A stretch of 64,000 bases of DNA, from NCBI RefSeq assembly GCF_030547685.1, contig NZ_JAUOQM010000003.1, positions 62,001-126,000 on the forward strand, given 5' to 3'. Made by a program: the position numbers and the translations under genes. Of this stretch, positions 10,677 through 20,043 are shown piece after piece. Below the pieces are notes generated by a model. It saw only the letters and a list, made by a program, of their open reading frames with translations, had not been told where the DNA came from and ran no database searches. The stretch is from Gilvimarinus sp. 2_MG-2023. Lineage in GTDB: Bacteria; Pseudomonadota; Gammaproteobacteria; Pseudomonadales; Cellvibrionaceae. The number at the start of each line of letters is the position of its first letter. Positions within the stretch are counted from its first letter, which is position 1.

Positions 10677-11000
10677 CTAGGTTTCGGCAGTGTCTACGGA
10701 GGGTTTTTCGTGGCGATGGCCTTTAACGGCGCCTTTGCGATGTGCGAGGGCGGCTTCCAGTTTTTTAGCGGCTTGCGCGATGGCGCTGTACATATCTTGG
10801 TGGGAGGCTTGTACTGCCACCGGTGCGCCGAGATACTGGGTGGTAACTTCGATGCTTTGCGAGGCGCGCTCAACCGTGAGCGTGACATTGGCCGCGTCGA
10901 GCTGGGGAAAGTGGCTGGCAACCTTGCCTAATTTTGCTTCTACGTTTTCTTTGATTGCGTCGGTAACAGTGACGTGATGCCCGGAAAGATTGATTTGCAT
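10677..11000 (-). CDS. hpf: Ribosome hibernation promoting factor, short form
   Basis: 107 residues starting MQINLSGHHVTVTDAIKENV, the typical HPF/YfiA N-terminus; the beta-alpha-beta S30AE fold covers about 1-100 and the long-form C-terminal dimerisation domain is absent. The protein binds the 30S A/P-site region and promotes 100S dimers in stationary phase. GGAAGGAAAA precedes the ATG. It is usually found downstream of rpoN in proteobacteria; here it stands alone next to a GFA-family gene. Confidence 0.94.
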   Translation of the reverse strand: MQINLSGHHVTVTDAIKENVEAKLGKVASHFPQLDAANVTLTVERASQSIEVTTQYLGAPVAVQASHQDMYSAIAQAAKKLEAALAHRKGAVKGHRHEKPSVDTAET

Positions 11001-11221
11001 AGGGTTTTCCTTCCTCTACCTCTGTGAAGTGACAATTGTTGCCCGAGATTAAATCACCGAGCCACGCTTTAAACATGAGCCTGAATAGACAAAAATTCAA
11101 GTGGGGAAATCAATTAAATTTAATCAATGAGTCACAAGTCGACATTTGTTAATCAACCTGTATGTTTTGTAACCTGTGTAGGCTCGTTAGTGACTTAGCA
11201 GGGCTTTTTAAAGGAACTCTT

Positions 11222-11647
11222 ATGTGGATTCAGACCGAGATATCAATGCCGCCTAAGGCGCGTGGCTTTCATTTGATTACCGATGAAATAGAGCGCCAAT
11301 TGCCCGATATGAGTGCAATTGCGGTGGGGTGGGCACAGATTTTCATTAAGCATACCTCCGCCAGCTTAACGCTTAATGAAAATGCTGACCCAACGGTTCG
11401 TGGCGATTTAGAACGTCATTTTAATCAATATGTACCCGAACGCGCGCCCTACTACCAACACGATTACGAGGGTGACGATGATATGCCTGCCCATATTAAA
11501 AATTGTATTTTAGGCTCCAGCCTTATGCTACCAATATCTAAAGGGCGATTTAATCTGGGTGTCTGGCAAGGGGTGTACTTGTGTGAACATCGCAATCGGG
11601 CTGGTGGTCGACAATTGGTAGTAACACTCAATGGCGAAGCAATGTGA
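11222..11647 (+). CDS. YjbQ family protein (UPF0047), secondary thiamine-phosphate synthase-like
   Basis: 141 residues from the ATG at 11222, chosen over an upstream frame start because AAAGGAA lies just ahead of it and the homologous core begins MWIQTEI. Family motifs include IFIKHTSASLTLNENADP and the C-terminal WQGVYLCEHRN, with conserved His residues. YjbQ proteins are small beta-rich trimers; some show weak thiamin phosphate synthase activity, but the physiological role is unsettled. Confidence 0.92.
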   Translation: MWIQTEISMPPKARGFHLITDEIERQLPDMSAIAVGWAQIFIKHTSASLTLNENADPTVRGDLERHFNQYVPERAPYYQHDYEGDDDMPAHIKNCILGSSLMLPISKGRFNLGVWQGVYLCEHRNRAGGRQLVVTLNGEAM

Positions 11648-12007
11648 GCAGCGCCTGAGCGGTCTGCAAGATCCCTTGCAAGCTTAATGATGGCGAAACC
11701 CTAGCGTGAAATTGCGTAAATGAGCCGGGTGATTATCGGGTAAAAGGGCTCTGGCGCCGAGGATTGTCGACATCGATCGACAGCAACAGGTTTATCGAAC
11801 AAAGATGTAAGGGCCGACTATACTAGAAATAGTTGCACTCAACTTGCGTAAAACAATTTAGAAGCCCTGCCGACAGGTTAAGCCCTATTGGTTGCAGGGC
11901 CGTTATAGCTCTTGAGTATAAGAGAAACTTCTGTCATTGTTGATTGGCAGTATTAGTATGTTAATACATGGGTTTTACCGTGTGTGACTGACATAACCGT
12001 TTAATAT
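11648..12007. other. Intergenic region, 360 bp
   Basis: No gene or recognised RNA is seen. A 7-bp inverted repeat (GCCCTGC at 11864-11870 and GCAGGGC at 11894-11900) lies ahead of the c-di-GMP protein gene but has no T-run, so it is not a clear terminator. I looked for the conserved core of a c-di-GMP riboswitch ahead of the GGDEF-EAL gene and did not find it. Confidence 0.5.
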
Positions 12008-14449
12008 GTGAGCAACAATAACAGCTCGGTTCACAGGTATAAAATGACCCTAGACCTCTTTCAACGACTTTCCTACAAACTGGCGCGTACCAGTTTTGTG
12101 GTTGTTGTCGTACTGGGGGTGCTAGTGGCAAGCCTGCAAGTCTATTTAGATTTTCGCACCCAATATCGAGAAATACTCAATAACGTAGAAGAAATTAGTC
12201 GAGTCAGTCGTAACTCGGCTCAACGCGCTGTGTTTTTATTGGATGAAAATTTAGCCGAGCAGGTAGTCCAGGGCTTGGCTGAATACCGGTTTTTAAGCCA
12301 AATAGCCATCTTTGATGACCAGAACCACCTTATGGCTCAGCACCACCAGGCTATCCAGCCCAGCCAGTCGCTCTGGCTAACCCGTCTTTTGGTAGGGGGG
12401 AAAGAAAGTTTTGAATACCCACTGATTGCCGAGGATGGCATGGTAATGGGAACGCTAAAGCTGGAGCTGAATAAAGATCGAGCGCTCAACCCTTTTTATC
12501 ATCGAGCTTGGCGGGTTCTACTGACAGGTTCGGTGCGCAATTTCGGTATCGCCTTGGTTTTAGTGATGGTGTATCACTTTTTATTGACCCGCCCACTGGT
12601 TACCCTCGCTACCCGATTTGCCGCGCTGGATCACGCTCGGGTTCCGGTTAGCAATATTCCTCATCTGCGTAAACATGAGCACGATGAGTTGGGTTATATC
12701 GTTAATTCAGCCAACCGTTTGCTGGATAACTTTAATGAAAAACACGCCGAGCTCAAACAACAGCAACAACAACTGAGCCTGATTTTAGATGCCAGCCCCA
12801 ATCAAGTATTTGCGGTGGATTTAGAAGGAACTTTGTTGTTTTATAATCAGGCATTTAAGCGTTATTTCGGGGCCGATCAGGCGAGCAATTATTTTGATTT
12901 GATTACCGAATGCGGTATTGAAGAAAGCGAGCAAATTCGAGCGTTGTTGCAGCGCGTGGGAAGAAAGCAGGCCCCCGTCTTTAATCGCCAGCAGCATTTC
13001 AGTGGTCTTCACAATGAAAGCCACATTATGCAAATGTCGTTAGTGCCCTTTGTCTCCGAACATATCACCCGTGTAATCGTTGTTTTGAATAATATTACCG
13101 AGTTGGTGGAAGCTGAGGAGCGAGTTGAGTATTTGGCCTATTGCGACACCCTGACCGGGCTTGCCAATCGCAATAAAATACTGGAGCAGCTGCAAGAGGA
13201 TATTCATCGCTGCAAGGCCAGCAACCGCTACGGCGCACTGGTGCTTATTGACTTAAATGAGTTTAAGCGTATCAACGATACTATGGGCCATTCGCTGGGC
13301 GATGAACTCTTGCTGCATTTATCTGAGCGCATGGCAAAAAAGGTGCGTGAGCCTGAGACACTGGCCCGTTTGGGTGGTGATGAATTTATCCTCAGTATGC
13401 CAGAAGTGGGTACCACACAAGAAGAAGCGCGCAGTCGCGCGGAGCAAGTTGCCGAGCGGTTTTTACAAACCATCAATGAGCCGGTAACCCTAGCCAACCA
13501 AGACTTTGCGGTACAGGCAACCGTGGGCATAGCCCTTTACCCTTTAGGGGATGTCACGGTCGAAACCTTATTGTCGCAAGCCGATACCGCTCTGAATGAG
13601 GCCAAGCGTCGTGCCAGTGGGGCGGTTCAGGTATTCGAGCCGCAAATGGCAGCGGAAGTAAACCGGCTACTGCAATTGGAATCCGATATCAGGCTCTCCT
13701 ATCAAGAACACCATTTTTCTTTTTACTTGCAACCGCTGATAGATCTACACGCGCGCTCACTGGTAGGGGGCGAGGCGCTCATCCGCTGGTTCCACCCTAT
13801 GCGCGGTGTGGTATCACCGGGGGAGTTTATCGGGTTTTTAGAAAACTCAGAGATGATCAATCTAGTCGGTATGCAATTATTGGATGATGTGTGCCAGTTT
13901 ATTCGTCGTCATAAAGAGCAGGGGCGCTTCCCACCTGATATGCGAATAGCGGTTAATATCAGCGAGCGGCAATTGTACGATGCAGACTTTGTGGGCAAAT
14001 GTATTTCCGTATTGCGCAAATACAAATTACCCGGCAGTTGTTTAGAGTTTGAAATTACCGAGGGCGCGGCTCTCCACAATCTCGATGAGGTAGTGGATAA
14101 AATGCGCAAACTGCAGAACGAAGGTATCACTTTTGCTCTGGATGATTTCGGCACTGGTTACAGTTCTCTGAGTTATCTCAAGCGGTTGCCGGTAAATAAA
14201 GTCAAAATCGATAAATCCTTTATCGACGATATCACCATCGACCCCCAAGATGCTGCCATGGTGGCTTCTATTATTGCCATTGCTCGCAATATGAACCTGT
14301 TGATTGTGGCCGAAGGCGTTGAGACAGACGCGCAAGCACAGTGGCTGGCACAGTACGATGAAATATTGATTCAAGGCTATTTATTCGACAAGCCTTTACC
14401 CCCGGAAGTGTTCTCGCAAAACTACCTGCCTAAACCACCCAGCTATTAA
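12008..14449 (+). CDS. Membrane-bound GGDEF-EAL c-di-GMP turnover protein with PAS domain
   Basis: 813 residues from a GTG start (an ATG at residue 13 is an alternative). Membrane span one is about 28-46, then a periplasmic region to about 168 and a second span about 176-194. A HAMP-like linker, a glutamine-rich coiled segment (248-256) and a PAS domain (about 255-370) precede GGDEF (intact GGDEF at 456-460). The EAL domain follows, with EAL at 589-591 and DDFGTGYSSL further on. Both active-site signatures look intact, so cyclase, phosphodiesterase or both are possible. No RxxD inhibitory site is seen at its normal place before GGDEF (the sequence there reads REPE). Confidence 0.93.
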   Translation: MSNNNSSVHRYKMTLDLFQRLSYKLARTSFVVVVVLGVLVASLQVYLDFRTQYREILNNVEEISRVSRNSAQRAVFLLDENLAEQVVQGLAEYRFLSQIAIFDDQNHLMAQHHQAIQPSQSLWLTRLLVGGKESFEYPLIAEDGMVMGTLKLELNKDRALNPFYHRAWRVLLTGSVRNFGIALVLVMVYHFLLTRPLVTLATRFAALDHARVPVSNIPHLRKHEHDELGYIVNSANRLLDNFNEKHAELKQQQQQLSLILDASPNQVFAVDLEGTLLFYNQAFKRYFGADQASNYFDLITECGIEESEQIRALLQRVGRKQAPVFNRQQHFSGLHNESHIMQMSLVPFVSEHITRVIVVLNNITELVEAEERVEYLAYCDTLTGLANRNKILEQLQEDIHRCKASNRYGALVLIDLNEFKRINDTMGHSLGDELLLHLSERMAKKVREPETLARLGGDEFILSMPEVGTTQEEARSRAEQVAERFLQTINEPVTLANQDFAVQATVGIALYPLGDVTVETLLSQADTALNEAKRRASGAVQVFEPQMAAEVNRLLQLESDIRLSYQEHHFSFYLQPLIDLHARSLVGGEALIRWFHPMRGVVSPGEFIGFLENSEMINLVGMQLLDDVCQFIRRHKEQGRFPPDMRIAVNISERQLYDADFVGKCISVLRKYKLPGSCLEFEITEGAALHNLDEVVDKMRKLQNEGITFALDDFGTGYSSLSYLKRLPVNKVKIDKSFIDDITIDPQDAAMVASIIAIARNMNLLIVAEGVETDAQAQWLAQYDEILIQGYLFDKPLPPEVFSQNYLPKPPSY

Positions 14450-15255
14450 TCCCTGTTACAGAGAAGCCCCACTTTAAGAGGCGTGAGTTGGCCCGCGGTT
14501 GGCCAATTGTGTTGCTCGGCAAGCTTGAGTCTTCGTTGTTGTCGGTGGTCACTGTGGGGGTGAGTGGTCAACCAGCTAAGCGTTTGTGCGTCTTGTTCGC
14601 TGATCATTTCAAACAAATCGCCACTGCCATTAATGTGTCCGTAATGACGTAATAGAGCCTGATACGCCCAGGCATCCGCCTCTCGTTCAAACTCGCGTGA
14701 ATAACTGAGCAGTGCCAATGAGCCGCTGAGCCCCGCTAATTGGCCAGCGTTGCTCTGGCCAAACAATAGAGCTACCGAAAGCGAGAGTCCCAATTGCTGT
14801 GCGGCCGAGCGAATAGGGTGGCGCAGGTGTAGATGGGCAAGCTCGTGGGCGAGGACAAAGGCAAGCGCTTGTTCAGAGTTCATTTTACAGAGCAGTCCAT
14901 CAAATATCACTATATGTCCCCCTAGGGTGGCATAGGCATTGATAGCCTCAGAGTTGTTTCGGTGTAGGGTAAAAGTGATGTCTGGGTCTAGTCCGCCCGC
15001 TTGGGCGATTTGCTCGGTTAATGTTTGCAGGTAAGCGGGTGAGTCTGTGCCTGATGATATTTGCCACTGCTCGGTTAAGGTGCGCTCCCAGGCAAAAGGG
15101 GTTAAGCGGGTAAGTTCAGTCAGTAACAGTAGTAATAGCCAGAAAAGAACAGCAAAAACGCCGACCACCATGGCTAAACGGCGCAATAAGTCCGCCAGCC
15201 ATGGACCACTTTGAGCATTAATATGCTCAGGTGGTAGGCGGTTGTGATAGGCCAT
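14446..15255 (-). CDS. M48 family membrane metallopeptidase
   Basis: 269 residues from the ATG at 15255, chosen because family members begin with the same MAYHNxxPPExIN pattern. An N-terminal membrane span (about 27-46) is followed by the peptidase domain with zinc motif HELAH (137-141) and the third ligand Glu in EREAD (about 190). M48C-type proteases of this size act in the periplasm or at the inner membrane in protein quality control. The gene overlaps the end of the YbjQ-type gene upstream (29 bp) and its stop overlaps that of the convergent GGDEF-EAL gene. Confidence 0.88.
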   Translation of the reverse strand: MAYHNRLPPEHINAQSGPWLADLLRRLAMVVGVFAVLFWLLLLLLTELTRLTPFAWERTLTEQWQISSGTDSPAYLQTLTEQIAQAGGLDPDITFTLHRNNSEAINAYATLGGHIVIFDGLLCKMNSEQALAFVLAHELAHLHLRHPIRSAAQQLGLSLSVALLFGQSNAGQLAGLSGSLALLSYSREFEREADAWAYQALLRHYGHINGSGDLFEMISEQDAQTLSWLTTHPHSDHRQQRRLKLAEQHNWPTAGQLTPLKVGLLCNRD

Positions 15256-15727
15256 GAGGGGGAATGAGCGCGGTGCCATAGGCCACCACCTCCAGGCAAG
15301 CGGTGCCTGCCCGGGCGCTGCGCCCGGCAATGGCGGCGGTTTGTAACTTCATATTAAAAACGCTTTGCGCCCCCAGTTGCTCTGCTTGCTCTTTCATACG
15401 CAAAATTGCTTCGCGCCGGGCACGATCGAGCAAGGTTTCGTAGGTGTCTAAACGCCCGCCTACCAGCATGCGCAGCACGGCGATAAAGCGCTTGAAGTAA
15501 TCGGCGGAAATCACCACCGAGCCAACTACCAGCGCTGTGGTGGGCGCTGGTAGTTGTGGCGGCGGTAGGCGCTGGGGGTAGGTTAAGATGCCCACCAGTG
15601 CCCGCTCGCGCTGACGAATACTTTGGTAGTGACGCTTTTCAGCAATAGAGCCAAAAATAAGCCCACAGAGCATCAAAATAGAAAAGAGTACCAGTGGCCC
15701 AATAAACTGCATTAGTGCGGCAGACAC
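15227..15727 (-). CDS. Membrane-anchored YbjQ (UPF0145) domain protein
   Basis: 166 residues with a single N-terminal membrane helix (FIGPLVLFSILMLCGLIFGS) and a C-terminal YbjQ/DUF74 domain (about 60-155) with the typical DRARREAILRMKEQAEQLGA helix and AVFNMKLQT-like strand. It starts at a GTG; an ATG five codons later is possible. YbjQ proteins are pentameric and of unknown role. It is 3 bp from a second, soluble YbjQ gene and overlaps the M48 protease gene, so the three form one operon. Confidence 0.85.
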   Translation of the reverse strand: MSAALMQFIGPLVLFSILMLCGLIFGSIAEKRHYQSIRQRERALVGILTYPQRLPPPQLPAPTTALVVGSVVISADYFKRFIAVLRMLVGGRLDTYETLLDRARREAILRMKEQAEQLGAQSVFNMKLQTAAIAGRSARAGTACLEVVAYGTALIPPHGLSQPPTT

Positions 15728-15730
15728 AGC

Positions 15731-16045
15731 TTACGCTAGCTCAACGGCGGTGCCGTAAACAAATAATTCACTGGCGCCCTGAGCCACCGAGCTGGTGGAA
15801 AAACGCACATTCAAAATAGCGTTGGCGCCAATGGCTTGTGCTTGCGCCTGCATGCGTGCCATGGCTTCCTCGCGCGAATCGTTGAGCAGTTCGGTATAGC
15901 CTTGTAACTCACCGCCAAATACATTTTTAAAACTGGCGGCGATATCGCGCCCGACATGCTTGGCGCGCACCGTACTGCCTTGCACCAGTCCCAAATGCTC
16001 TTTAACCCGGCGGCCGGGCACTACTTCCAAGTTGCTGATTAACAT
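15731..16045 (-). CDS. YbjQ/UPF0145 family protein
   Basis: 104 residues, full length for the family. Characteristic features are the N-terminal LEVVPGRRVKEHLGLVQGST strand, the helix DSREEAMARMQAQAQAIGAN and the strand AILNVRF. AAGGAA stands ahead of the ATG. The proteins form pentamers; a metal-binding role has been proposed but is not proved. First gene of the YbjQ-YbjQ-M48 operon. Confidence 0.92.
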   Translation of the reverse strand: MLISNLEVVPGRRVKEHLGLVQGSTVRAKHVGRDIAASFKNVFGGELQGYTELLNDSREEAMARMQAQAQAIGANAILNVRFSTSSVAQGASELFVYGTAVELA

Positions 16046-16110
16046 ATATTCCTTGCTCTAACGTCGTGTGAATTCAGTATAGGTGATTGAACCTTGTTGA
16101 TTGCGGTTAA

Positions 16111-16665
16111 TTACACTTCGGCTAAATACTGATCTTTAAGACGGACGTAATTGTTGGCCGAATAACAGAAAAAGTCGCGTTCTTTGTGGTTTAGGGGGCG
16201 CACCTGTTTGGCGGGACTGCCCATATACACAAAGCCGGATTCTAATCGTTTGCCCGGCGGCACCAAGGTGCCGGCCCCGATGACCACTTCGCTCTCAATG
16301 ATGGCCCCGTCCAAAATAGTAGCGCCAATGCCCACCAGTACCCGATCGCCGATGGTACAGCCGTGCAGGCAGGCGCTGTGGCCTACCGTCACATCCGAGC
16401 CAATAGTCAACGGATAGCCCTCGGGGTTAAACGGTCCGGCATGGGTAATATGCAGTACCGTGTTGTCTTGAATACTGGTGCGTTCGCCTATACGTATAGA
16501 GTGCATATCACCGCGTGCCACAGCAAAAGGCCAGACGGAGGAGTCTGCGCCAATACTGACATCGCCGATTATCAGCGCTTTGGGGTCGACAAAGGCCCGC
16601 TCGCCCAACTGGGGGTGGTGACCTTGAAACGAACGAATGTTATCCGCTGTCGTGGTGGAATTCAT
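16111..16665 (-). CDS. Gamma-carbonic anhydrase family protein (left-handed beta-helix)
   Basis: 184 residues from the ATG at 16665, which has GAGGT at correct spacing; the longer frame to 16746 adds residues unlike the family. Hexapeptide repeats run from about residue 15 to 150, with the zinc-ligand histidines expected of gamma-CA/YrdA proteins in VLHITHAGP and VTVGHSACLHGCTIGD. It probably forms a trimer with zinc at subunit interfaces; carbonic anhydrase activity varies in this family. Divergent from prlC, a neighbour pair kept in pseudomonads. Confidence 0.9.
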   Translation of the reverse strand: MNSTTTADNIRSFQGHHPQLGERAFVDPKALIIGDVSIGADSSVWPFAVARGDMHSIRIGERTSIQDNTVLHITHAGPFNPEGYPLTIGSDVTVGHSACLHGCTIGDRVLVGIGATILDGAIIESEVVIGAGTLVPPGKRLESGFVYMGSPAKQVRPLNHKERDFFCYSANNYVRLKDQYLAEV

Positions 16666-16804
16666 AGTGGGTACCTCTGCTAAGCGGTGTATCATAGCCA
16701 GTATAAGGGGTGAGCCAGGCTCTGGGTTGAAAATAAGCCTGAACATACCCTATTTAATATCGGCCCCAGAGTATAACGGCTGTGGGCCCTAAACCGGAGG
16801 AAAA

Positions 16805-18895
16805 ATGACCGATTCCCTAGCGCAAAACCCCCTACTGAGCGATCAGCCACTGCCCCTGTTTGACGAAATAAAACCCGAGCATATTGTGCCTGCTGTCGAG
16901 CATCTTATCGCCGAGGGGCGAGCGCATTTGGAGCGGTTATTGGCCTGTAACGATAAGCCCACCTGGGACAATCTGGTCGCGCCGCTGGAGGCTGAAGATG
17001 ACAGGCTGGAGCGCGCTTTCTCGCCGGTGAGTCATTTAAATGCGGTGGTTAATTCGCCAGAGTTACGCGAAGCCTACAACACCAGCATAGCTTTGTTGAC
17101 CGAGTACAGCACCGAGGTGTCGCAAAATCGCGACTTGTACAACGCCTACAAAGCTCTGGCAGAGAGTGATGAGTATTCAGCGCTGAGTACCGCCCAGAAA
17201 AAAGTGGTTGATAATGCCCTGCGCGACTTTGTCTTGGGCGGTGTCGCACTGGATGGTGAAGACAAGCAGCGCTTTGCCGATATCTCCCGACAAAAGTCTG
17301 AGCTGTCCACCCGTTTTGCCAACAATGTGCTTGATGCCACCGGGGCTTGGTATTTGCATTTCGACAGCGCAGATTCTCTCGCCGGCTTGCCCGAGTCGGC
17401 CATCGCGCAAGCGCGTCAGGCAGCCGAACAAAAGCAGGATGATCAAGACAACCCACTATCGGGGTATGTTGTTACTCTGGATTTTCCCTCTTATCTGGCG
17501 GTCATGATGTACGCTAATGACCGCACCCTGAGGGAAAAAATGTATCGGGCATTTGTCACCCGGGCCAGTGCCGATGGTAAAAAAGCCGATGGCAGTAGCG
17601 CCGCAGAGTGGGACAATACGGCGTTGATTGCCGAAACACTTAAGCTGCGCCACGAGCAGGCGCAGCTGCTCGGCTTTGCCAGCTACGCCGAGCGCTCGCT
17701 GGCCACTAAAATGGCCGATAGTCCCGAACAAGTATTGGGTTTTTTACACGAGCTGGCGGAAAAGTCTCGCCCGCAAGCTCTGCAAGATGTGGCCGAACTT
17801 AAACAATTTGCGACCGAGCAGGGGTGTGACGATTTACAGGCCTGGGACCTAGCCTATTACAGTGAAAAGCTGCGCAAGCAAAAATACGATATTTCACAGG
17901 AAGAGCTGCGTCCTTATTTCCCAGCCGAAAAAGTCATTAGCGGAATGTTCGATGTAGTAGCCCGGTTGTTTGATATCGACATTGTTCCGGTGGCGGCATT
18001 TGCTAGCTGGCACCCGGATGTTCGTTTTTACCAGATTTACCGCAACGGTGAACAGGTGGCGAGCTTTTATCTCGATTTGTTTGCTCGCGAACACAAGCGC
18101 GGCGGCGCTTGGATGGCGGATTGCCGTGTGCGCCGTCAAACCGAATCGGGTCTGCAATTGCCGGTTGCCTTTTTAACTTGTAACTTTACTCCGCCGGTGG
18201 GCGATACGCCTTCACTGTTGACTCACGACGAAGTCACCACCTTATTCCACGAGTTTGGTCACGGCCTTCACCACATGCTAACCGCCATTGATGTTGCGGC
18301 CGTTAGCGGTATTAATGGGGTGGCTTGGGATGCCGTCGAACTGCCCAGTCAGTTTTTAGAAAATTGGTGCTGGCAGAAAGAAGTAATAGGTAAAATGTCC
18401 GGCCACTTTGAAACCGGCGAGCCACTGCCGGAGGCGCTACTTGATAAAATGTTGGCGGCGAAGAACTTTCAGTCGGGCATGCAAATGATGCGGCAGCTTG
18501 AGTTCTCGCTGTTTGATTTTCGCCTGCACGCCGAATACAACCCTCTTAACCCAGTGCCAGCAGCCGTGCTGTTGGATGACGTTCGGCGCGAGGTGGCAGT
18601 TGTTCCGCAACCGGCGTTTAACCGGTTCGAAAACGGTTTTAGCCATATCTTTGCCGGTGGCTACGCGGCGGGTTACTACAGCTATAAGTGGGCGGAAGTG
18701 TTATCGGCCGATGCCTTTTCTGCGTTTGAAGAAGAAGGTATTTTTAACAATCAAACCGGCCATCGGTTTATGCAGTCAATCTTAGAGCAAGGTGGTTCGG
18801 CCGAGCCCATGCAACTGTTTATTCGCTTTCGTGGGCGCGAACCCTCAATTGAGCCGCTGTTAAAACACAGTGGACTTATCGCGGAGGCATCATGA
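16805..18895 (+). CDS. prlC: Oligopeptidase A (M3 family zinc metallopeptidase)
   Basis: 696 residues, near the 680 of E. coli PrlC. The zincin motif HEFGH starts at residue 482 (HEFGHGLHHML), with the third ligand expected some 25 residues later in the AWDAVELPSQFLENW segment. PrlC is a cytoplasmic endopeptidase that degrades signal peptides and other oligopeptides. GGAGG precedes the ATG, and the stop overlaps the yheV start by 4 bp. Confidence 0.97.
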   Translation: MTDSLAQNPLLSDQPLPLFDEIKPEHIVPAVEHLIAEGRAHLERLLACNDKPTWDNLVAPLEAEDDRLERAFSPVSHLNAVVNSPELREAYNTSIALLTEYSTEVSQNRDLYNAYKALAESDEYSALSTAQKKVVDNALRDFVLGGVALDGEDKQRFADISRQKSELSTRFANNVLDATGAWYLHFDSADSLAGLPESAIAQARQAAEQKQDDQDNPLSGYVVTLDFPSYLAVMMYANDRTLREKMYRAFVTRASADGKKADGSSAAEWDNTALIAETLKLRHEQAQLLGFASYAERSLATKMADSPEQVLGFLHELAEKSRPQALQDVAELKQFATEQGCDDLQAWDLAYYSEKLRKQKYDISQEELRPYFPAEKVISGMFDVVARLFDIDIVPVAAFASWHPDVRFYQIYRNGEQVASFYLDLFAREHKRGGAWMADCRVRRQTESGLQLPVAFLTCNFTPPVGDTPSLLTHDEVTTLFHEFGHGLHHMLTAIDVAAVSGINGVAWDAVELPSQFLENWCWQKEVIGKMSGHFETGEPLPEALLDKMLAAKNFQSGMQMMRQLEFSLFDFRLHAEYNPLNPVPAAVLLDDVRREVAVVPQPAFNRFENGFSHIFAGGYAAGYYSYKWAEVLSADAFSAFEEEGIFNNQTGHRFMQSILEQGGSAEPMQLFIRFRGREPSIEPLLKHSGLIAEAS

Positions 18896-19134
18896 GCAGT
18901 TATAGCGAAACCCCCCGGTTTTTAGCCGGGGCCATTTGCCCTAAATGCGAAGCTCTAGATCGTATTAAAGTCTACTCGAAAGACGGAAAGGATTATCGCG
19001 AATGTGTTACCTGCGGTTTTCAGGATGAAATGCACTTTACTTCAGCCGCCAAAGAATTAGAGACTCGTGTTAATGCGCAGAAGCACACTGTGCCCACCGA
19101 GGTGGTCAACATCGTTAAGCTGTCGGATCAATAA
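18892..19134 (+). CDS. yheV: YheV family zinc-ribbon protein
   Basis: 80 residues with two CxxC pairs, CPKCEALDRI and CVTCGF, forming a zinc ribbon; the start FLAGAICPKC is typical of the family. The function is unknown. Translationally coupled to prlC (4-bp overlap), an association found across gammaproteobacteria. Confidence 0.92.
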   Translation: MSSYSETPRFLAGAICPKCEALDRIKVYSKDGKDYRECVTCGFQDEMHFTSAAKELETRVNAQKHTVPTEVVNIVKLSDQ

Positions 19135-19145
19135 TCAAACTGTTC

Positions 19146-19874
19146 TTACAATCGCTCGCGATCGAAATTAAGAAAAATGGCCCTGTCTGACGCCAGGCAA
19201 GGCCAGCGAGATATTTCTACCGACCAACCACTTTGCTGGTGGCGGGCAAAAAACTTGTCAAAGACGGCGCCAGAAAAACTGTACTCACTTAACAATAACT
19301 CAGCGGAAAAAATGACTGCCTGATCCAGCTCGTTGGCAAAAGGCTCGCCAATCAATTCGTGTGCGATTAAATTGGCGCGTGTCGTGTCCATAGGCACTAG
19401 CGGTTGGCCGCAGCGCAAAATAAATCGATCGTTAATTTCCTCCAGTAAACGATGAGCCAAATAGGCTTCGTCCAGCAGTGATTCGAGTGGGCTGTGCTCG
19501 GTGATTAAGTCGGGTGGTTTGAGGAAGTAATCGGTGGCAATAGTCAGTAAAGGTTGCACTTGTGGCAGTAGTTCAGAGTCGGCAGCCATTTCATAAATGG
19601 CTTCAACAAAATCGGGTACATGTTCGATATAGCGCACCACAAAATCGGCCAGTAATAAAGGTGCTGAGTCGGCCGGCAAACTGATAGAGGCATGTAAAGA
19701 AGAGGTGCGGTCCGCCAAGCGTTCCACCAAAGACGTCGTCCCTCTTGGTTGCTCAATGGCATGTTCTACAATGTCCCGAATGCGTCCAATCTGTCCCTGA
19801 AAGGTGGCGGTGTCCGAGTGTCTGCCAGCCATGGGCGTCTCGCTTGCGTGATTGAAATTGTCAGGGGCGTGCAT
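19146..19874 (-). CDS. Hypothetical soluble protein, helical
   Basis: 242 residues, well supported by a ribosome-binding site (AAGGAAA) ahead of the ATG and by normal codon use. I recognise no domain. The sequence is acidic, mostly predicted helical, without a signal peptide or membrane span; notable segments are FVVRYIEHVPDFVEAIYEMA and LDEAYLAHRLLEEINDRFI. It is convergent with yheV and lies 169 bp ahead of the MATE gene stop on the same strand. Probably a lineage-restricted conserved protein. Confidence 0.7.
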   Translation of the reverse strand: MHAPDNFNHASETPMAGRHSDTATFQGQIGRIRDIVEHAIEQPRGTTSLVERLADRTSSLHASISLPADSAPLLLADFVVRYIEHVPDFVEAIYEMAADSELLPQVQPLLTIATDYFLKPPDLITEHSPLESLLDEAYLAHRLLEEINDRFILRCGQPLVPMDTTRANLIAHELIGEPFANELDQAVIFSAELLLSEYSFSGAVFDKFFARHQQSGWSVEISRWPCLASDRAIFLNFDRERL

Positions 19875-20043
19875 TCGGTTTCCTTATGAAAACAACGGAG
19901 TTGCTTAAAAAGTAATATAAATAAGCACTAATGCAAGTTTGCAGAGAGATTAAAATCTTATTAGCACTAGCCGGAATTATACAAATAGGTATAACCGCGC
20001 GATTTAACCTAAAGGGTTATGTGTGCCAGCGACGTTTAAAACA

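Noticed and set aside
11648-12007. Possible c-di-GMP riboswitch ahead of the GGDEF-EAL gene
   Set aside because: The conserved core sequences of known c-di-GMP riboswitch classes were not found; only a weak inverted repeat is present.
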